This document shows, piece after piece, positions 1 to 13,053 of a stretch of DNA of 64,000 nt. This DNA is from Setaria digitata. Taxonomy: Eukaryota; Nematoda; Chromadorea; Rhabditida; Setariidae. The notes under the pieces were generated by a model. That model was given only the letters and a program-made list of their open reading frames with translations. It had not been told where the DNA came from and did no database searches. The first letter of the stretch is position 1; each line of letters starts with the position of its first letter. Made by a program: the position numbers and the translations under genes. The DNA lies in contig RCAB01000276.1 of assembly GCA_003640385.1 (NCBI GenBank), positions 21,565 to 85,564 on the forward strand. The letters run 5' to 3'.

Positions 1-1
1 A

Positions 2-3000
2 GTGAAATTTGGATTGGATCGTTCTGATCCATTGAGACCGCTGCTGTTTGTCTCGAATGGAGACGGTATTTTCTTTGTAATTGTATCTATTTTATGTCGA
101 AGTGAAAGAGAAAAGCATTCTAAAATTTTCTTTAAAGCGAAAAAGACTTGACAGAAAAATTTGAAAAGTTGGAACTCGAAATTTGAGGTTTAAAACTATT
201 TTTTTTTTCATATTATAACTAATTTGAAATTCCTACATTGCAGTATTTGGAACTGATGGGTTCTTGCGGGTCCATTTTGCACCTCCACGAGAATTCACGA
301 AGATCTCTCGATTTCGTCCTGAAAATAATAACTTGAGGCCCTCTTTTTGTTCTGCTCATTTTGCATCTGTTGGTTAGTGATTATGTTCTATTTTAAAAAT
401 CCGCAATTAATTAAAATAGAGAAGTAACGAATAAAAACAGAAAATAAGCCATATCATCTGCAAGTGCGGTAAATTACATTTGCCACTCATAAAATAGGAT
501 AGGAATTGAACTGCTGCAGGTATTGATACGCCTACACCAGTATACAATTCAAAAATATTAATTGATATGCTACGCGAAGAAATTGAGTCTAGACACGAAG
601 TTTTTTTCGGCGAAAGACCAGCTTATTTAAAAGCCTTGATTTTGATACGTTCATGGATGCTCCAAAGAGGTTTCATTCAGGTATTCTTTTTCTTTTTTCA
701 TTTTCTGTAATCAGATGCTAAACATCTTGAGATAACATTTTTTAATAATAATTAATTTACGTATTCTGTCGGAGCTGCAGAGAATTCTGCAGGGTTGGTC
801 GTTTTCTTTTCTTAATTTTCTCCGATTTTCTTTTCTTAATTTTCTCCGATTGTGTATTGAGATAAGGACGATATGTAATAACTTGGTAGAAAAAGGGGAC
901 AGTTTCCTTTTTGGAATGTTTATCTATAAAAATCTTTTTAGAGAGTTGATGGTTTTTCGGATTTACTTTTGGAAGCATGGCTTGTCTTCATCGACCGTCA
1001 AGAAAGTTCGTTTGCTCAGGCATCCGCTTTCGATATTATTATAGCATTCTTCTCCTCAGTCAGTGAGTTCAGTCTTTGATCATTTCTTGCAGTAGCTGAA
1101 TTAGAAGCTAATGAGAAGGTACAATTATGAAAGCAGGAATACATATTTTTTTTGTTGACAAAAGAATTGCATGTTTATTTTCATAACAGTTCTCTATGTT
1201 AATTTAAAATGACAATTGAATTTATTTGTGCAAAGCGGTAAATTTCAGTATCAACAGACTGGAAGAAGTCCCATTTGGGTTTGTGCGATAATGATGCGCT
1301 ATATCAACAGTTTTCGTCAAATTTCGACTTTGTGTTCCTTGATTATACGGGATATCTGAATCTAGCTACATTTTTGAGTACCACTGCTATGGAGCAGATC
1401 CGTGCTGCTGCTACTGTTGCTATTACAAAAATTAATGTCTTCGCTGAATTTGATGATCTCTTTGTGAAAATTCATCCTTTTACTTCATCTTTTGACCAGT
1501 ATATCAGGTAATACATTCCAGAGATTTTCTAAGTAATGTGATTTAAAATGGAAAGTTATGAAATCTCGTCAATAAAGTTTTTTTTTTTAGGATTCGACTA
1601 CCTCAGTTGTATCTGGAAAGTACCATTCAGAAACCATACAGTGCGGAATGCGTAAGCACTTGTAACGACTTGTTGCTTATTTTCAAACGCAAGCTAGGTC
1701 CAGTATTGGAAGAGGCTTTATCAGATAGGATTGTGAATTTCGATTTTGTTACACCAAATCAGCAGGATGAGCTGGTAGGCTCACTTTTGTGATAGATTTC
1801 ATAGGGTCGCTCTGAAGGAGTTATTGTTCAAATCACCTCATCATTATATGACATGTTGTAGCATAGAAATTCACTGCATAGGATGGATGTATTTCCTTGC
1901 AATGATGCAGAACTGTTGTTTATCAAAAATGATTATAAGTGGCAGGTTGAGATTTTTCTTGCAGTGGGATGTATGTGCGGAAAGAGAAGAGCATATTACA
2001 AATGAGTTAGCTTTGTTAATTGGACTTCGACTTTCGTCAAAATGGAACAGTTCATTAACGCGCGGGCCGCCAGCTAAATCAGGGGATGCGATACATTTTC
2101 GTCAGTTTTGGGGCGATATCTGTGAATTGCGTAAGTTTCCAGATAATGCAATCTGCGAAGCAGTTGTTTGGGGTTCCACTAATGTCACTCAATCAATCTG
2201 TCAGCATATTCTATTGAGGTTCGTTTCTTTTTTCTTCTTTTTGTTGTGTTTTTGCTACTACTACTACTACTGTTACTTTCCTCCATTTTTTGTGGATAGT
2301 TTATACTTCCTTATACTTTTTCTGCAACTATCGTTATGGAAGAAAGTACATTACAATTAAGCTAACTTTTAACGTCTTAAAACTCAAAAAGTTGTAAGAC
2401 TGATGATAAATAATTATTATTCATCATTCCAGGCATTTCAAATTAGAAGCATGTTATGTTGAAGAGCGAATGCTGGATATTGGGAAGATCTTGCCCAGTG
2501 TAATGGACAGATATAGTACAATTACGAGAGCTTACGATAAATTATGTCAGACACTTCGAATGTTGAATGACTTACCTCTTATTATTACAAATATTCATCC
2601 TATATCCGCATATCTAAGACGGACCGCGGTACCGTTTATCTACATTTTTCTTACATATCCTTTTAATTTTACTAAGCTTCCGTTTGTGTAGATGAAATCA
2701 TAAATACTGTTGGTCCTGAGATTGCTTTTTATGAAACGCTTGTAGTAATATTTTCTTTCAGTCTAGAATGCCTTTACTCTACTGTACTTCAAAGTACTGC
2801 GGTGAAAAACTTTTGGCCACTTTATTTTCACTTGTCAGCAAAGTAGTAAATATGAAAACCCTTTTAGGATATTATGCTGTTCATTGTTGTACGTATCATT
2901 TCCTTTGTTTTCAGCCGAATATTTCTGTGCTATTTTTTCCTACAGAAATGTTTTTGCAGCCTTTCCAGCCTCTTTCAACTAATGCAGTGGTCGAAAGAAG

Positions 3001-5759
3001 CAATGTTTTCGTTAAAGATTGCGTAGCACTTCCGTTACCACATGTATCACCGCCTTATTTACCTACTGTGGAAGGTTGTTATTTCTGTCATTGAGTCATA
3101 TTTCCATTTTCATGTTTAGAATTGAGCGTGATGCGGCTTTTTTTTCACGTAATTTTTTGAGTTAGGATAAAAGTGTTCTTAGTCATTTGATCGGTTACGT
3201 TTTTAGTGCAGATAACAATGGAACACAGTGGAAAATGGGGTGAGGAGCTGGGAGCTATTGCTCGACTGAAAACTGCCTTTTACATAGAATTGTCAAAAAT
3301 ATTAAAGGACAAACATTCGATTTCGGCTGTTCCCTTCGATGACTACTTAATTATTCATTTTGTGAGTTTCATTTCATTTGAATAAAGATAAGCTTTGTTT
3401 CTTTTCGAATTTTAGCAAGTTTTAATTTTCGTACTTTCAGAATACTGTTGTATTTCGTTTGGTAATAGCCTATCCAAAAGAAGTCCAAATAATGAGGAAA
3501 TTAAACAGTGGCAAAACGGGTATTCCAAAGGATAGTCCAGCATCAAGACTGAAGGAGCTCGAGGTAGTGCTAACCCCTCAGCTTGCTGCATTCTTGCACA
3601 GGTGAATGTTATAGATACAAATTTAATCTGCCAATTTTATACGTGGATGAGTTGACCGTTAATTGATCTTGGAAAGAAAAAGTAATAATTGAATACAGTG
3701 ATGACATGAGTGTAATAGGCGAGAACGAAGTCTGGTTCACATGACCTTTACTCAGCAAATTCTCAGTAAATAGTCAGCCTAAGTTTGGTTGTTTTAAAAT
3801 GCACACTAAAGTAACACTGTTATAGTATTTTGAAATATCCTTTTGTAGCACAAGTCAACGGTTCGAAGCGTTTCCGGATACATGTCGTTTGGCGATGTAT
3901 TGGTTATCATCTCATGCTTTATCTGATTATCTAAATGAAATGATTTTGGAAACTATTGTTGCTTCTGTATTTCTTAAACCATTCTCAGTTCAGCCACCAA
4001 GGTTTGATTCCATCCGTATATTTCCTCCCTTTTTTTTTTCTTGCTTCATACATCACGTTCTCTTCTTTAAATACTAGGCAAGTACTTCGATGCTAGTGTT
4101 ATCCACTGAAATCATTTGCGACCGTCCATTAAAGAAATCATTGATCCTTTAAAAAAAAAAAAGTCGGATTCTCATTTTCAAGGATTAATGTTAATTTTGT
4201 TTTTAGCTCACCGTTCATTGCTTTCCTTCACTTTTTGACACTACTTTCTACACATAATTGGTTAATGAAGCCATTACTTGTTGATTTTGATAATGAATGG
4301 ACAGGTACGTAATCTTTTCATTTAGTTTTCAATTTGAAGCATTGATTTCAGTTTCTGTTCAACAATTTTTCCCCCGAAGTGTCTATCATTATTTTTAAAA
4401 ATCTATCTAAAAAGCATAAGTCCATATATTTTAGAGGAAGATGCAGAAGAAATGGAAAAAGAATTCATCAAAATGAGACCAGTTTTGCCAGTAATGGTGA
4501 TATGTACGTCAGTTGATAGGACTGGTTATCGGTAAGTCATTCTCAAACTCATATATTTCTGTTGCATTTTTAAAAGTACATTCGCCTTCTTTACTTGCAA
4601 GTAATAACAGTGGAAAAAAAAGCCTAAGATAGCAGCTATTAGGTTCTAATCTTATTGTGCTATTAATTTTCGTCATTCTAGTTAATCAGGCTACATTATT
4701 CACTTATCTGTTACTTTTCCATTTTTCATCTTTTCAAGGTGGACGAGAGAGGAACCACAACCACTTATCATGAAGCGGTTAATTGGACTCGCCAATGCAT
4801 CAGCTGTGTTGCTCGAACGGCATATCAGTGGTTCGGTACCGTTAAATTTAAAGGTTTCAATTTTCTTAGAATTCTAAAGAGTTCAATTTTTCTTTGTATT
4901 TAAAGTGTTTGATTAGCATAGTAGTAAAAGCAGTTATAATCATTTCTGTTCACCATTACTGCTAGGGGTTCTTTGCTGCAATTGTGTAATGCGTATTTTC
5001 ACTTCCACTGATCAGTGTCATCTCTGTTTGCTTGCATAAAATTATGTTTGATTTGTTCAACTTGAAGAAAAAAAAAAAGGTTGTAGTAACTGTGTTCTGT
5101 AAATTACCAATCTTGAAAATAGTTAAGAACTGTTAGGGCGAATGTTGTTGATTACAGGGAGTGTTCACAACCGAGGTTTCTACTTTCTGTGATGTTATCA
5201 TACACATAAAAGGAAGACATTTGGTTAGACGAAGAGTAGTCCGTCGTAACGTAATAAAGGGACCATTACCGGTAGTAGACTACGATCCAGTCAGAGAATA
5301 TGTGAAGCGTCTACGGCAGTGCTTTTCTTCAGTTGCTCTCTTCTTCTACAACAAATATGTGGGTGACGTGATCGGCGTTGTGTGGAAACCAGCAGCAATG
5401 GTGCCACGAGATGCAAGCGTGCGTTACATATATTATTTAAGGAAGTAACGGTGGTCGTCCAGATTTTTGAACCTACCATTACATTGCTTAGTTGCAGTTA
5501 TCATAAGGGCCTATCATGCGTTCTGTTTTTGAGCTTCTTTACCTTTATTGATTATTTTTATATATAACCTTGAAATTTTCTTTTTTTTTTTTTGCAGGTA
5601 TCTAGCTGTTTGCATCGGTTGAAAGGGCCGAATAACCAGTTAAATGTTAATGTGGGAGCCATTCTGGATGATTTCACGATCCTTGGTTATGGGATTGTAC
5701 GAGATGTAATTCGACTTTCTGGCAGTAGGGATGGGAAAATTACGCGAACTGAATTCTAG
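2..5759 (+). CDS. nol-6: NOL6 / Nrap-family nucleolar protein, 5' end outside window
   Basis: Nucleolar RNA-associated protein of the small-subunit processome, acting in early pre-rRNA processing. At least 15 exons are visible. In-frame joins I could follow are 2-65, 244-372, 520-680, 942-1062 and a 26-nt microexon 1093-1118; later exons lie near 1251-1508, 1592-1775, 1967-2219, 2434-2630, 2765-3075, 3211-3360, 3440-3600, 3850-4001, 4207-4303, 4433-4532, 4740-4853, 5159-5420 and 5599-5759. The translation follows the known NOL6 order: FGTDGFLRVHFAPP, FRQFWGDICELRKF, then NDLPLIITNIHPISAYLR, ALFFYNKYVGDVIGVVWKP and a final AILDDFTILGYGIV block just before the stop, where vertebrate NOL6 also ends. 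The join between about 1118 and 1251 could not be closed in frame. The N-terminal part is off the left edge. Family assignment is firm; individual exon ends are less so. Confidence 0.93.
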
Positions 5760-5935
5760 GTAGTTGACATTATATACGTATTTTTCCCAGCTTTTCTCGT
5801 CTCGGTTACACATCACTTTTATTTGTAATACTTTCATGGATATCTGTTTAATCAACTCATGTAATACCTAAAGCTTTAGATTGCTTTGTTTTTCGTTGTT
5901 CTATTGTTATAACTTGTTAACTGTTAAATGTATGT

Positions 5936-5952
5936 AATAAATCTTCAATAAA
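5936..5952 (+). terminator. Two AATAAA polyadenylation signals of nol-6
   Basis: AATAAA occurs at 5936-5941 and again at 5947-5952, about 180 nt after the nol-6 stop codon and about 215 nt before the snurportin splice acceptor. This is the expected place for 3'-end formation of the upstream gene. Confidence 0.6.
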
Positions 5953-6157
5953 TGATTTAATTATTTCTTGTCATTACTGTCTTGATTTATTATGTTGAAA
6001 AGCTTAAAAAATATTTTAGAGAAAAAAATTATGTATGTGCGTAAATAGCGGTTCTTTGGACAATCGGTTGGTGTGCTTGGAAACTCAGTGATTGATTTCA
6101 GCAAAGTAAAGCCGCTCAGATATAGAATTCTCTTCTTTTTCGGTACAAGAGTCGTCT

Positions 6158-6167
6158 CCTTTTCCAG
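6158..6167 (+). promoter_or_regulatory. Probable spliced-leader acceptor of the snurportin gene
   Basis: The sequence CCTTTTCCAG ends at 6167, four bases before the ATG at 6172. It is a good nematode 3' splice site and the snurportin reading frame does not need any exon upstream of it. That points to trans-splicing of a spliced leader. The alternative is a cis-splice acceptor for a 5'UTR exon. Confidence 0.6.
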
Positions 6168-6171
6168 GGAA

Positions 6172-8452
6172 ATGGAAAATTTAGATGATTTGGCGCTCTT
6201 GTTGGCAGGTAGTTCTGTGACAGTTGCGCCAAACAGTACATCACGGGAGCATCCTCGATTTTCTCAGTACAAGTATGTTGGACGAGCGGAAGTTAGCCAA
6301 GAAAGACGACGACAAGAGTTTCTTCGAAGGCAGAAAGAGTATATCTTTTTTTTTTTCAGTTTTTTAACAAATAGAATCTGTATTTTTGATACATATAGAT
6401 CTCGCTTTTAAGCTCAGACATGACTTCCATGATTAGAAAGAAAAAGTGCATTCCTGATTCTGAAATGGAAAACTCGGAAACTTTATATAACCGGACTAGC
6501 ACGGATATCTTCGGATTTTCACGTTTCCGATAGTCTCTTTTATTTAAAGAGCTCGTTTTGATTATGCAAATCATGCACGGAAATTGGCAATGAATGAGTT
6601 AGACGAATGTGATGAGAAGAATGGAGATGGGGAAGAAATGGATTCAGAAATGTCTAATGCAGATAGTAAGATGAAAAATCGAAAGAGAAATTGGAATCGT
6701 TATGCTGACGAGTTGATGCTTAGTGAATGGTTGGTTGATATCCCGGAAAGATTATCCAAAGACTGGATCTGTCTACCATGTCCGGTTGGTAGACGGTGTC
6801 TCGTGGTTGCTTCTAATGTATGTAATTGCATTCTTAATTATAGAAACACGAACTACTTACAAAAAATAATTATCATAATTATAGTAGTCATAGATTAATT
6901 GTTCTATTGTCTGATGAAAAGAACTTGGATTAGTTTTCTTTAGTTAAAACTCATATTTTCTAATCTTTTATGTTTTTGTTATTATTCGTGTTATTATTCC
7001 CTTGCGGAAATAATTTTTTCCTTGAGCGATTTTTTTTTTTTTTTTTTGTGTTTTTGTCAAGATTCAATCTGGTTTTTGTGAAGAGCGACTTTGTTACTAG
7101 TTGAAATCATTTATCATTGTTAGATTTTTGAATCTTTTCCTCGCATTAGTTTGACTATTTTTGATTATATTTAAAAAAAAAAAAAAATTGCAAAATCATT
7201 TAATATTCTTTCATGCAATACGTTATGGTGCGGTTCATATGTAAACCGTCTATTCACTGGATTTAATGGACTGCTTTAGGGAGTCACAAGTGCATATTCG
7301 AAATCAGGCTATCTGATTACGCAGTTCCATTCCTATCTACCTGGTGGAAACCATCCATGTCGTGGTAAGTTGATTTATACTTAGAAGTAATTCAGATTTC
7401 ATCGCAGTCTATTATGTGTATTTGGATAAATAATTATAAATTATTGACCTTTGTACAGGTACATATACTCTTCTCGATTGCGTTTTTGATGCAAAATCGC
7501 CAACGTTTTATTGCTTGGATATGATTGCATGGAATAGCCTCACAGTTGCTGATTCGGATTTCGACTGTCGATTATTCATGATGAACTCGCGTATCACTGA
7601 AAATGAAAATTTCAAAGAGGTTTCAAAGCAAATACCTGTTAGTTTTAAGTTTTCCAACTTAGCTTTCGTTAAAAATCTTTTTACTTGCTGGTTTACATGC
7701 GATTTTTCTTACCGTGCTTTACAGTGAAATAACACAATTTTATATTTTTATCATTAATTTTACTTAAATATATTTTAGTATCGTTTTATATGTCTTCCAT
7801 ACTGTCGCTGTGAAAACAGTTCTATGGAGGAAATGATGAAGCAAAATTTTGACTTTGAACTTGATGGTGTTCTTTTCTACCATGCTAGCGTACATTATCT
7901 TAAAGGCCAGAGTCCACTCGGTTTGTTCTTCCATTTAATTATTATAGTTAAGAAATTGCATAAACTGTCGGTTATTCAGTCCATCTGTTGTGCTGTTACT
8001 GTAACCATTATGTAGCCATCCTATAGAATCCGTTTCAATTATTCTGCCTTTCAATTGAGCAACTGATTGGTTAGGAAGTTTAATTTTAGCGAGTTAATAG
8101 ACGCGTAATTTTTTGAAATATTTCTATACGTTCTGTAATACTTTTTGACATTTCACAGTTGTGTTTGATTAGATCAGTTTCTCGCAGAAAAAGGGAATTA
8201 TGTCATTGATTTAATTCATATACTTTATGATTTAAATTGGTTTAAATCGATATGATCTTACTGGCTCAAATTTTAGTTGGATGGCTGAAACCATGGATGA
8301 TGCCAGAAATTTTATCAGTTCCAGTACCAGAAAAGCTAATGAATGGGAATGAAATAAAAGCAGGAAGTTCACAGAAATTTATCGAAACCTATAATCAGAA
8401 GCATAACCATGTTAGTATGATTGGTAAAACCCCCGAAAGTGTTTCTAGTTGA
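6172..8452 (+). CDS. snpn-1: Snurportin-1 (m3G-cap snRNP import adaptor)
   Basis: Imports spliceosomal snRNPs by binding their trimethylguanosine cap and handing them to importin-beta. Exons: 6172 to about 6339, about 6551-6817, 7280-7364, 7459 to about 7620, 7779-7920 and 8277-8452. The N-terminus carries an importin-beta-binding region with HPRFSQYK and a following arginine-rich helix ([12 protein letters not shown], then [12 protein letters not shown]). An acidic linker follows, then the cap-binding domain: [72 protein letters not shown] and VGWLKPWM, all in the order of the vertebrate protein. The ATG at 6172 is chosen because it sits just after a splice acceptor and gives the family N-terminus; the open frame upstream has no similarity. 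The C-terminal tail after about 8320 is not conserved. Confidence 0.93.
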
Positions 8453-9386
8453 ATTTATCTTATTACTTAATTAAATTATAGGATGCCATTTATTTAAAAA
8501 CTCAGTTATAGAGAAAAAGAAGAGGTTTGAAAATTGAAATGGAATTTCGTTTAAAACAGAACAAATTATCCATTTCTGTATTGCTAACCATTTATTGATG
8601 CTGTCATATAACTTTTTGATGCCATTTGATTTAGTTTGTGTGTCGTCCTGAATATTCGTAATCTATTGTCTTGTCAAACATCTCAATTATTTCACCACTG
8701 TTTCTTTTTCCTGATAGTATCCTTATAAACGACTATTCTCAACGCCTTGTTTACAGTGTGAAATATTGGAAAGTTAACATTTCGTGGATTATTGCTCAAA
8801 TAATTACATAAATGAAATCTCCAAAGTCATCTTTGACGAAATATTCTTGCATTTAGTCTCCTATCTCACTCATTGACTTATCCTAACGACTATTTGTCGG
8901 CGTTTCTCAGTGTGTCTAAATGGATATGCTAACATAGTAGATTTATAAACGGATATATAGAAAAAGCATCATCATTATACTGATGCTTGCAAAAAAAAAA
9001 AAAAAAAAAAATTCAAATAAATGAAGTAATTCGTGCTGCAAATGTTCAATATTACATTATTGGTTGCGATAAAACGGTAGTTTCTCGTTTATTTCCTGTG
9101 AAATCGAAATTTATAAAACGTTATTTCTAAGTAAATTATGGTTTTCAGAATATTGAGAGGGAATTTTTTTCATCACAGTGGATGTTTGTGTTTTATTTTT
9201 TTCGTGTAATTTGGTTCTTATTTGAAATTAATATTAAAGATTTAAAATGCATCAAAATTATAATACCGAAGAATAATTATCTTTGGAAATAAGATTTTGT
9301 AGTAATTTTTTGCTCATTATACTTTGACTGATAGATTATTCGGTGCTTTCCTGCATTAAATATCGTATAAATTACGAACAAACAGA
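8453..9386. other. Intergenic, AT-rich
   Basis: I see no exon here. It contains the 3'UTR of the snurportin gene and a run of 21 A at 8991-9011. Confidence 0.6.
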
Positions 9387-11398
9387 ATGAAAGATTGTCG
9401 AAATGAAAGATGTTACATGGGAGATGAATATCAGAAATATTCCCATATAAATAAAAGTTTACAGTGTAGCTGTCATCTGAAGAATGGAAGACATCTATGT
9501 TTTGCTCATGAAGGTATACATAATCAGTTAGCTTTATTTTGTTTTGTTGCGATAAAAGTGAAATTTCAAATGTGGGCAGTTTTCTAGTATAGAAAAAAGA
9601 GAAAACAATTAGGTTTCGTATAAATGAAAACAGAACCTTTAATATTAAATAGAAATGCTACTATTAACGAAATATTGGCTAATTATCTATCTGACCAAGT
9701 CATCATATTATATTATGACGATTTATAACTGGCTGATAATGAATGGTAATTTTTAATTAATTAGAGGAGATTATTCATTTTTCAAGTTTTAGATTTGCAT
9801 ACTAAAGTAAGAGAATTAGAAAACGTAGCAGAGCAACTGGAAAGTAAAATAAAAAATTTGAAAAATTCTCGGTATGCAATTCAACAGGAGAATGAACAAC
9901 TGATTCAGCAATCAAATCAGGTCATCCTTTTCTTGATCTTGAAACTTGGTTGAAAAATGTGTACAGTTATGAGACCTCTGCAGAAATTTTAATTAATTTA
10001 AGTGATTTAGTTGGTAAAAGAAATCAGAGAAAAGACACTGTTTGCAAAGAATTCGATACAATTTGACAGAGAAATGGCATTAGAAGCCGAAAAGTGGACA
10101 CAAATATGGCTAACTGAAAATGGAAAAGTTCCGAAATTAATCTTTTCTGAAGTTTATTGAGCAAGTTGGTGTTGAAGAAGATGGCAGATAAAAGAAAAGA
10201 TGAGAACCGATAATTAAAAAAAAAAAAAAAACGAGTTTCAAAATTTCATTTAAAAAAAAAAAAATATGCAAAAAAATTGTAAAAGTTGTATGCTTCTCTT
10301 TAAATAATTCTATAATCCGAAAATTTCAGCAATTTTTAAATATTTGTGGTTCTACTTCGTTTTCACGAAAAGATAATTAAGATTTCTATTCGGATGAAAA
10401 AAGTTTAGGGATTTTGTTGAAAAATTCGAAATATTTTTTAAAAAAAAAAATCGGAAAATTAGAAATATTATTTTTTTTTTACCATTCTGAATAATTTTAC
10501 ATTTCATTTAACTTTAACAAATGGGTAATTTTTTCATGATTATCGATTGGCATATATTTAGAATTAATGGAATTTTTTTTTTTTTTGAATTTATTTCGAG
10601 TTTAATTATACTGCTTTGTTGCATTTATTGCCGAGTAATTATCCGAATTATTAAATTAACCGCTTTTTTTTTTCAATTCTAATAAATGTGTATATAATTT
10701 TTTTTTTTTTTGTCATTTTAGAAAATTCTTGCTGATAAACGATTATTAGAAAATGCTCAACAAGTGAAGATGATTGGGAAACAAATAGAATACACAAATC
10801 GTCTTATTAAACATAAACGAAAAACCGTTACTATCTGGCAAAATGGAACTGTTCAAAAAGTTTACAAAGTAAAATGTTAATGCTATTGCTAATTTGGCCT
10901 GAAATAATTCAAATATATATTTTTCATTTTCTTATATTTTCATTTTTATCTTCTCAAGAGCTATCAATTATTTAGGATTAGAAAATGAAAAGAAAAAATT
11001 ATCTATTCGTACATAAATATGCTAACCAAATGATAAATTTTGCATAATACACTGATTAAATGATAAGCTTTACATAAATATACCAATGGAATGATAAGTT
11101 TTGGATGAATATACAGGTTAAATGTAAGTTAATAATATTTCCATTTAGGAAAATGAAATAAAAATGCTTGAACAAGAGAATATTCATATGGAACGGAAAA
11201 TGACAGATTGGTTAAAGTTGAATCAACGATTGTTGGGTATATTTGAGATGATGAAAGATCGTGAAATTGAAATGACTTTTACCGCAGAACGTTGCTTACA
11301 ACGGAATATTCAAGCACGAGTATTTAGTATTACTATTACTTCTCAATCTATTACTACATTATACATACACGAGAATTCACAGTTAACAGTGGTTTAAT

Positions 11399-11429
<31 letters not shown>

Positions 11430-12567
11430 TTTTTTGTATATGTTGTTTACTTATCTGGTAATATATTTTGTTTACTTTATTCATTCATTTTTTTTTTTTT
11501 TAATTAATGCAGCTGTTTATTAATGATAATATATTGTCAAGCTAGGTATATTCAAGAATTCAGATAGCATCAGATGAGTCTTTCTGTATCTGTTCGATAT
11601 TTATTTGCTGATACACATTATCGTATTAGACAATATCAATTAACATCAGATAACTTGTTACATCGAATAATTAGACTAATATTTCATAAAAATTGGTTTC
11701 TTTTTTTAATAAATGGTAAGCCCAATAAATCATATGATATCAGATTAAGTCTTAACTTTCCTAATTTCAGATCCAAACCTAATATTACAGAAAATCTTGC
11801 ATTCAGTTTCAGTTTCAAAGAAAATTGCCCATTTTTCAGGACGATTGCAGTATGATGCAGACACGTATATTGACGTTATCAAAAATGTTGGATGAGAATA
11901 GTTTATGTATTAGCACTAATGGATCATCCAGTTCAATTACCTTTAGTAGTCAAGATAATAAATTAAGAAAATGGCGACCAGTCTTTGATACTTCGCATTT
12001 ATCTCAAACTGTTTCAACAATCGAAAGAGCACGAAATGATGATTCCTTAGAAGTAAGTGAAATTTAAATATTATTTTTGATCAATTAAAAAATCATTGAA
12101 ATTAGAAAATTTACAAATTGTTGCTAAAATAGATTAAGGAAAAAGGAACGATCAACATAATACACTGAACGGAATTTTGGACTAAAATTTAATGATAAAA
12201 TTAGAATAAAAGGAAATGAAAAATAAAGAATTTGGAATTGGGAGTGCAGCCAAAACTACAGTTAATTAAATCAAAGTAGCAAAAATTGATTGTCGAGAAA
12301 AAAAGTTATATGCGTAGAATTATTGAAATGAACGGCATTACTAATTTGTTATAGTTTTATACGAGAAATTTATAAAAAAAAAACAGTGAAATTTAAATTT
12401 ACAGTTTACAGGAACAAAAATTAAACACTAAGCAAATGAAAACAGTAGCAGTGACTGAAACAGAAAATAATGACGAAGAAGAACAAATTCTGGAATTATT
12501 AGTTAAACGATGTAATTTTGGTTTATTTAATTGTGCAAATTTTGATTATAATACTAAGAATTGCTAA
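9387..12567 (+). CDS. Unrecognised coiled-coil protein
   Basis: I do not recognise this gene. Exons 9387-9513, 9793-9920, 10722-10868 and 11149-11319 join cleanly in frame with GT/AG ends. Exons 11840-12051 and about 12412-12567 form the C-terminus and also join in phase; one more exon near 11574-11714 is possible between the two groups but I could not close it. The N-terminal 42 residues hold a cysteine/histidine cluster (CSCHLKNGRHLCFAHE). The next about 150 residues are heptad-like and charged (KVRELENVAEQLESKIKNLK; ENEIKMLEQENIHMERKM), so a coiled coil is likely. The tail is serine-rich then acidic (ETENNDEEEQILELL). No enzyme motif and no membrane segment. Codon use and intron type match the neighbours. 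Could be a cytoskeletal, centrosomal or kinetochore-type scaffold, but nothing here proves it. Confidence 0.55.
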
Positions 12568-12974
12568 ATTCAAACTGATCATTTCTTATCTTATTGGCAT
12601 TTTCATAGAAACTAACAATGAGAAATAGAAATTCCGAATTATTGATACGAGGTAGTTAAATTTAGAGGATCAGAAGTCATCAATTCTCGATCATTTAACA
12701 GAACTATAAAATATTATCAACAGTTAACAGTATCAGAAATCACCATGCATTATTATTAGCAATCTCATTAATGATGTTAAGTTAAAGGTTTTTTTTTTTT
12801 TGAATTTCCAGTTTTGTTATTTTCAGATGTTTAGCCCAAATAACCTTTGCTTCGTTTCTTTTCCATTTCAGGACTTTTTCTCGTTTTCAATTTCATAAAA
12901 AAGAGAACTTTTGTTGAAAATTTTCGAGTAGCAGAAATTAATTAAAAGAAGAAACATAGCTGATAGCTGACAGG

Positions 12975-13053
12975 AATCACGCTAAATTTCACGTAGCAAT
13001 CCGTTTACAGTTTCTTACAGAATCACGCTAAATTTCACGTAGCAATCCGTTTA
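12975..13053. repeat. 33-bp perfect direct repeat, two copies
   Basis: The same 33 bases (starting AATCACGCTAAATTTCACG) occur at 12975-13007 and 13021-13053, a period of 46. The spacer is a short T-rich segment ending in ACAG. There is no third copy next to them. Confidence 0.9.
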
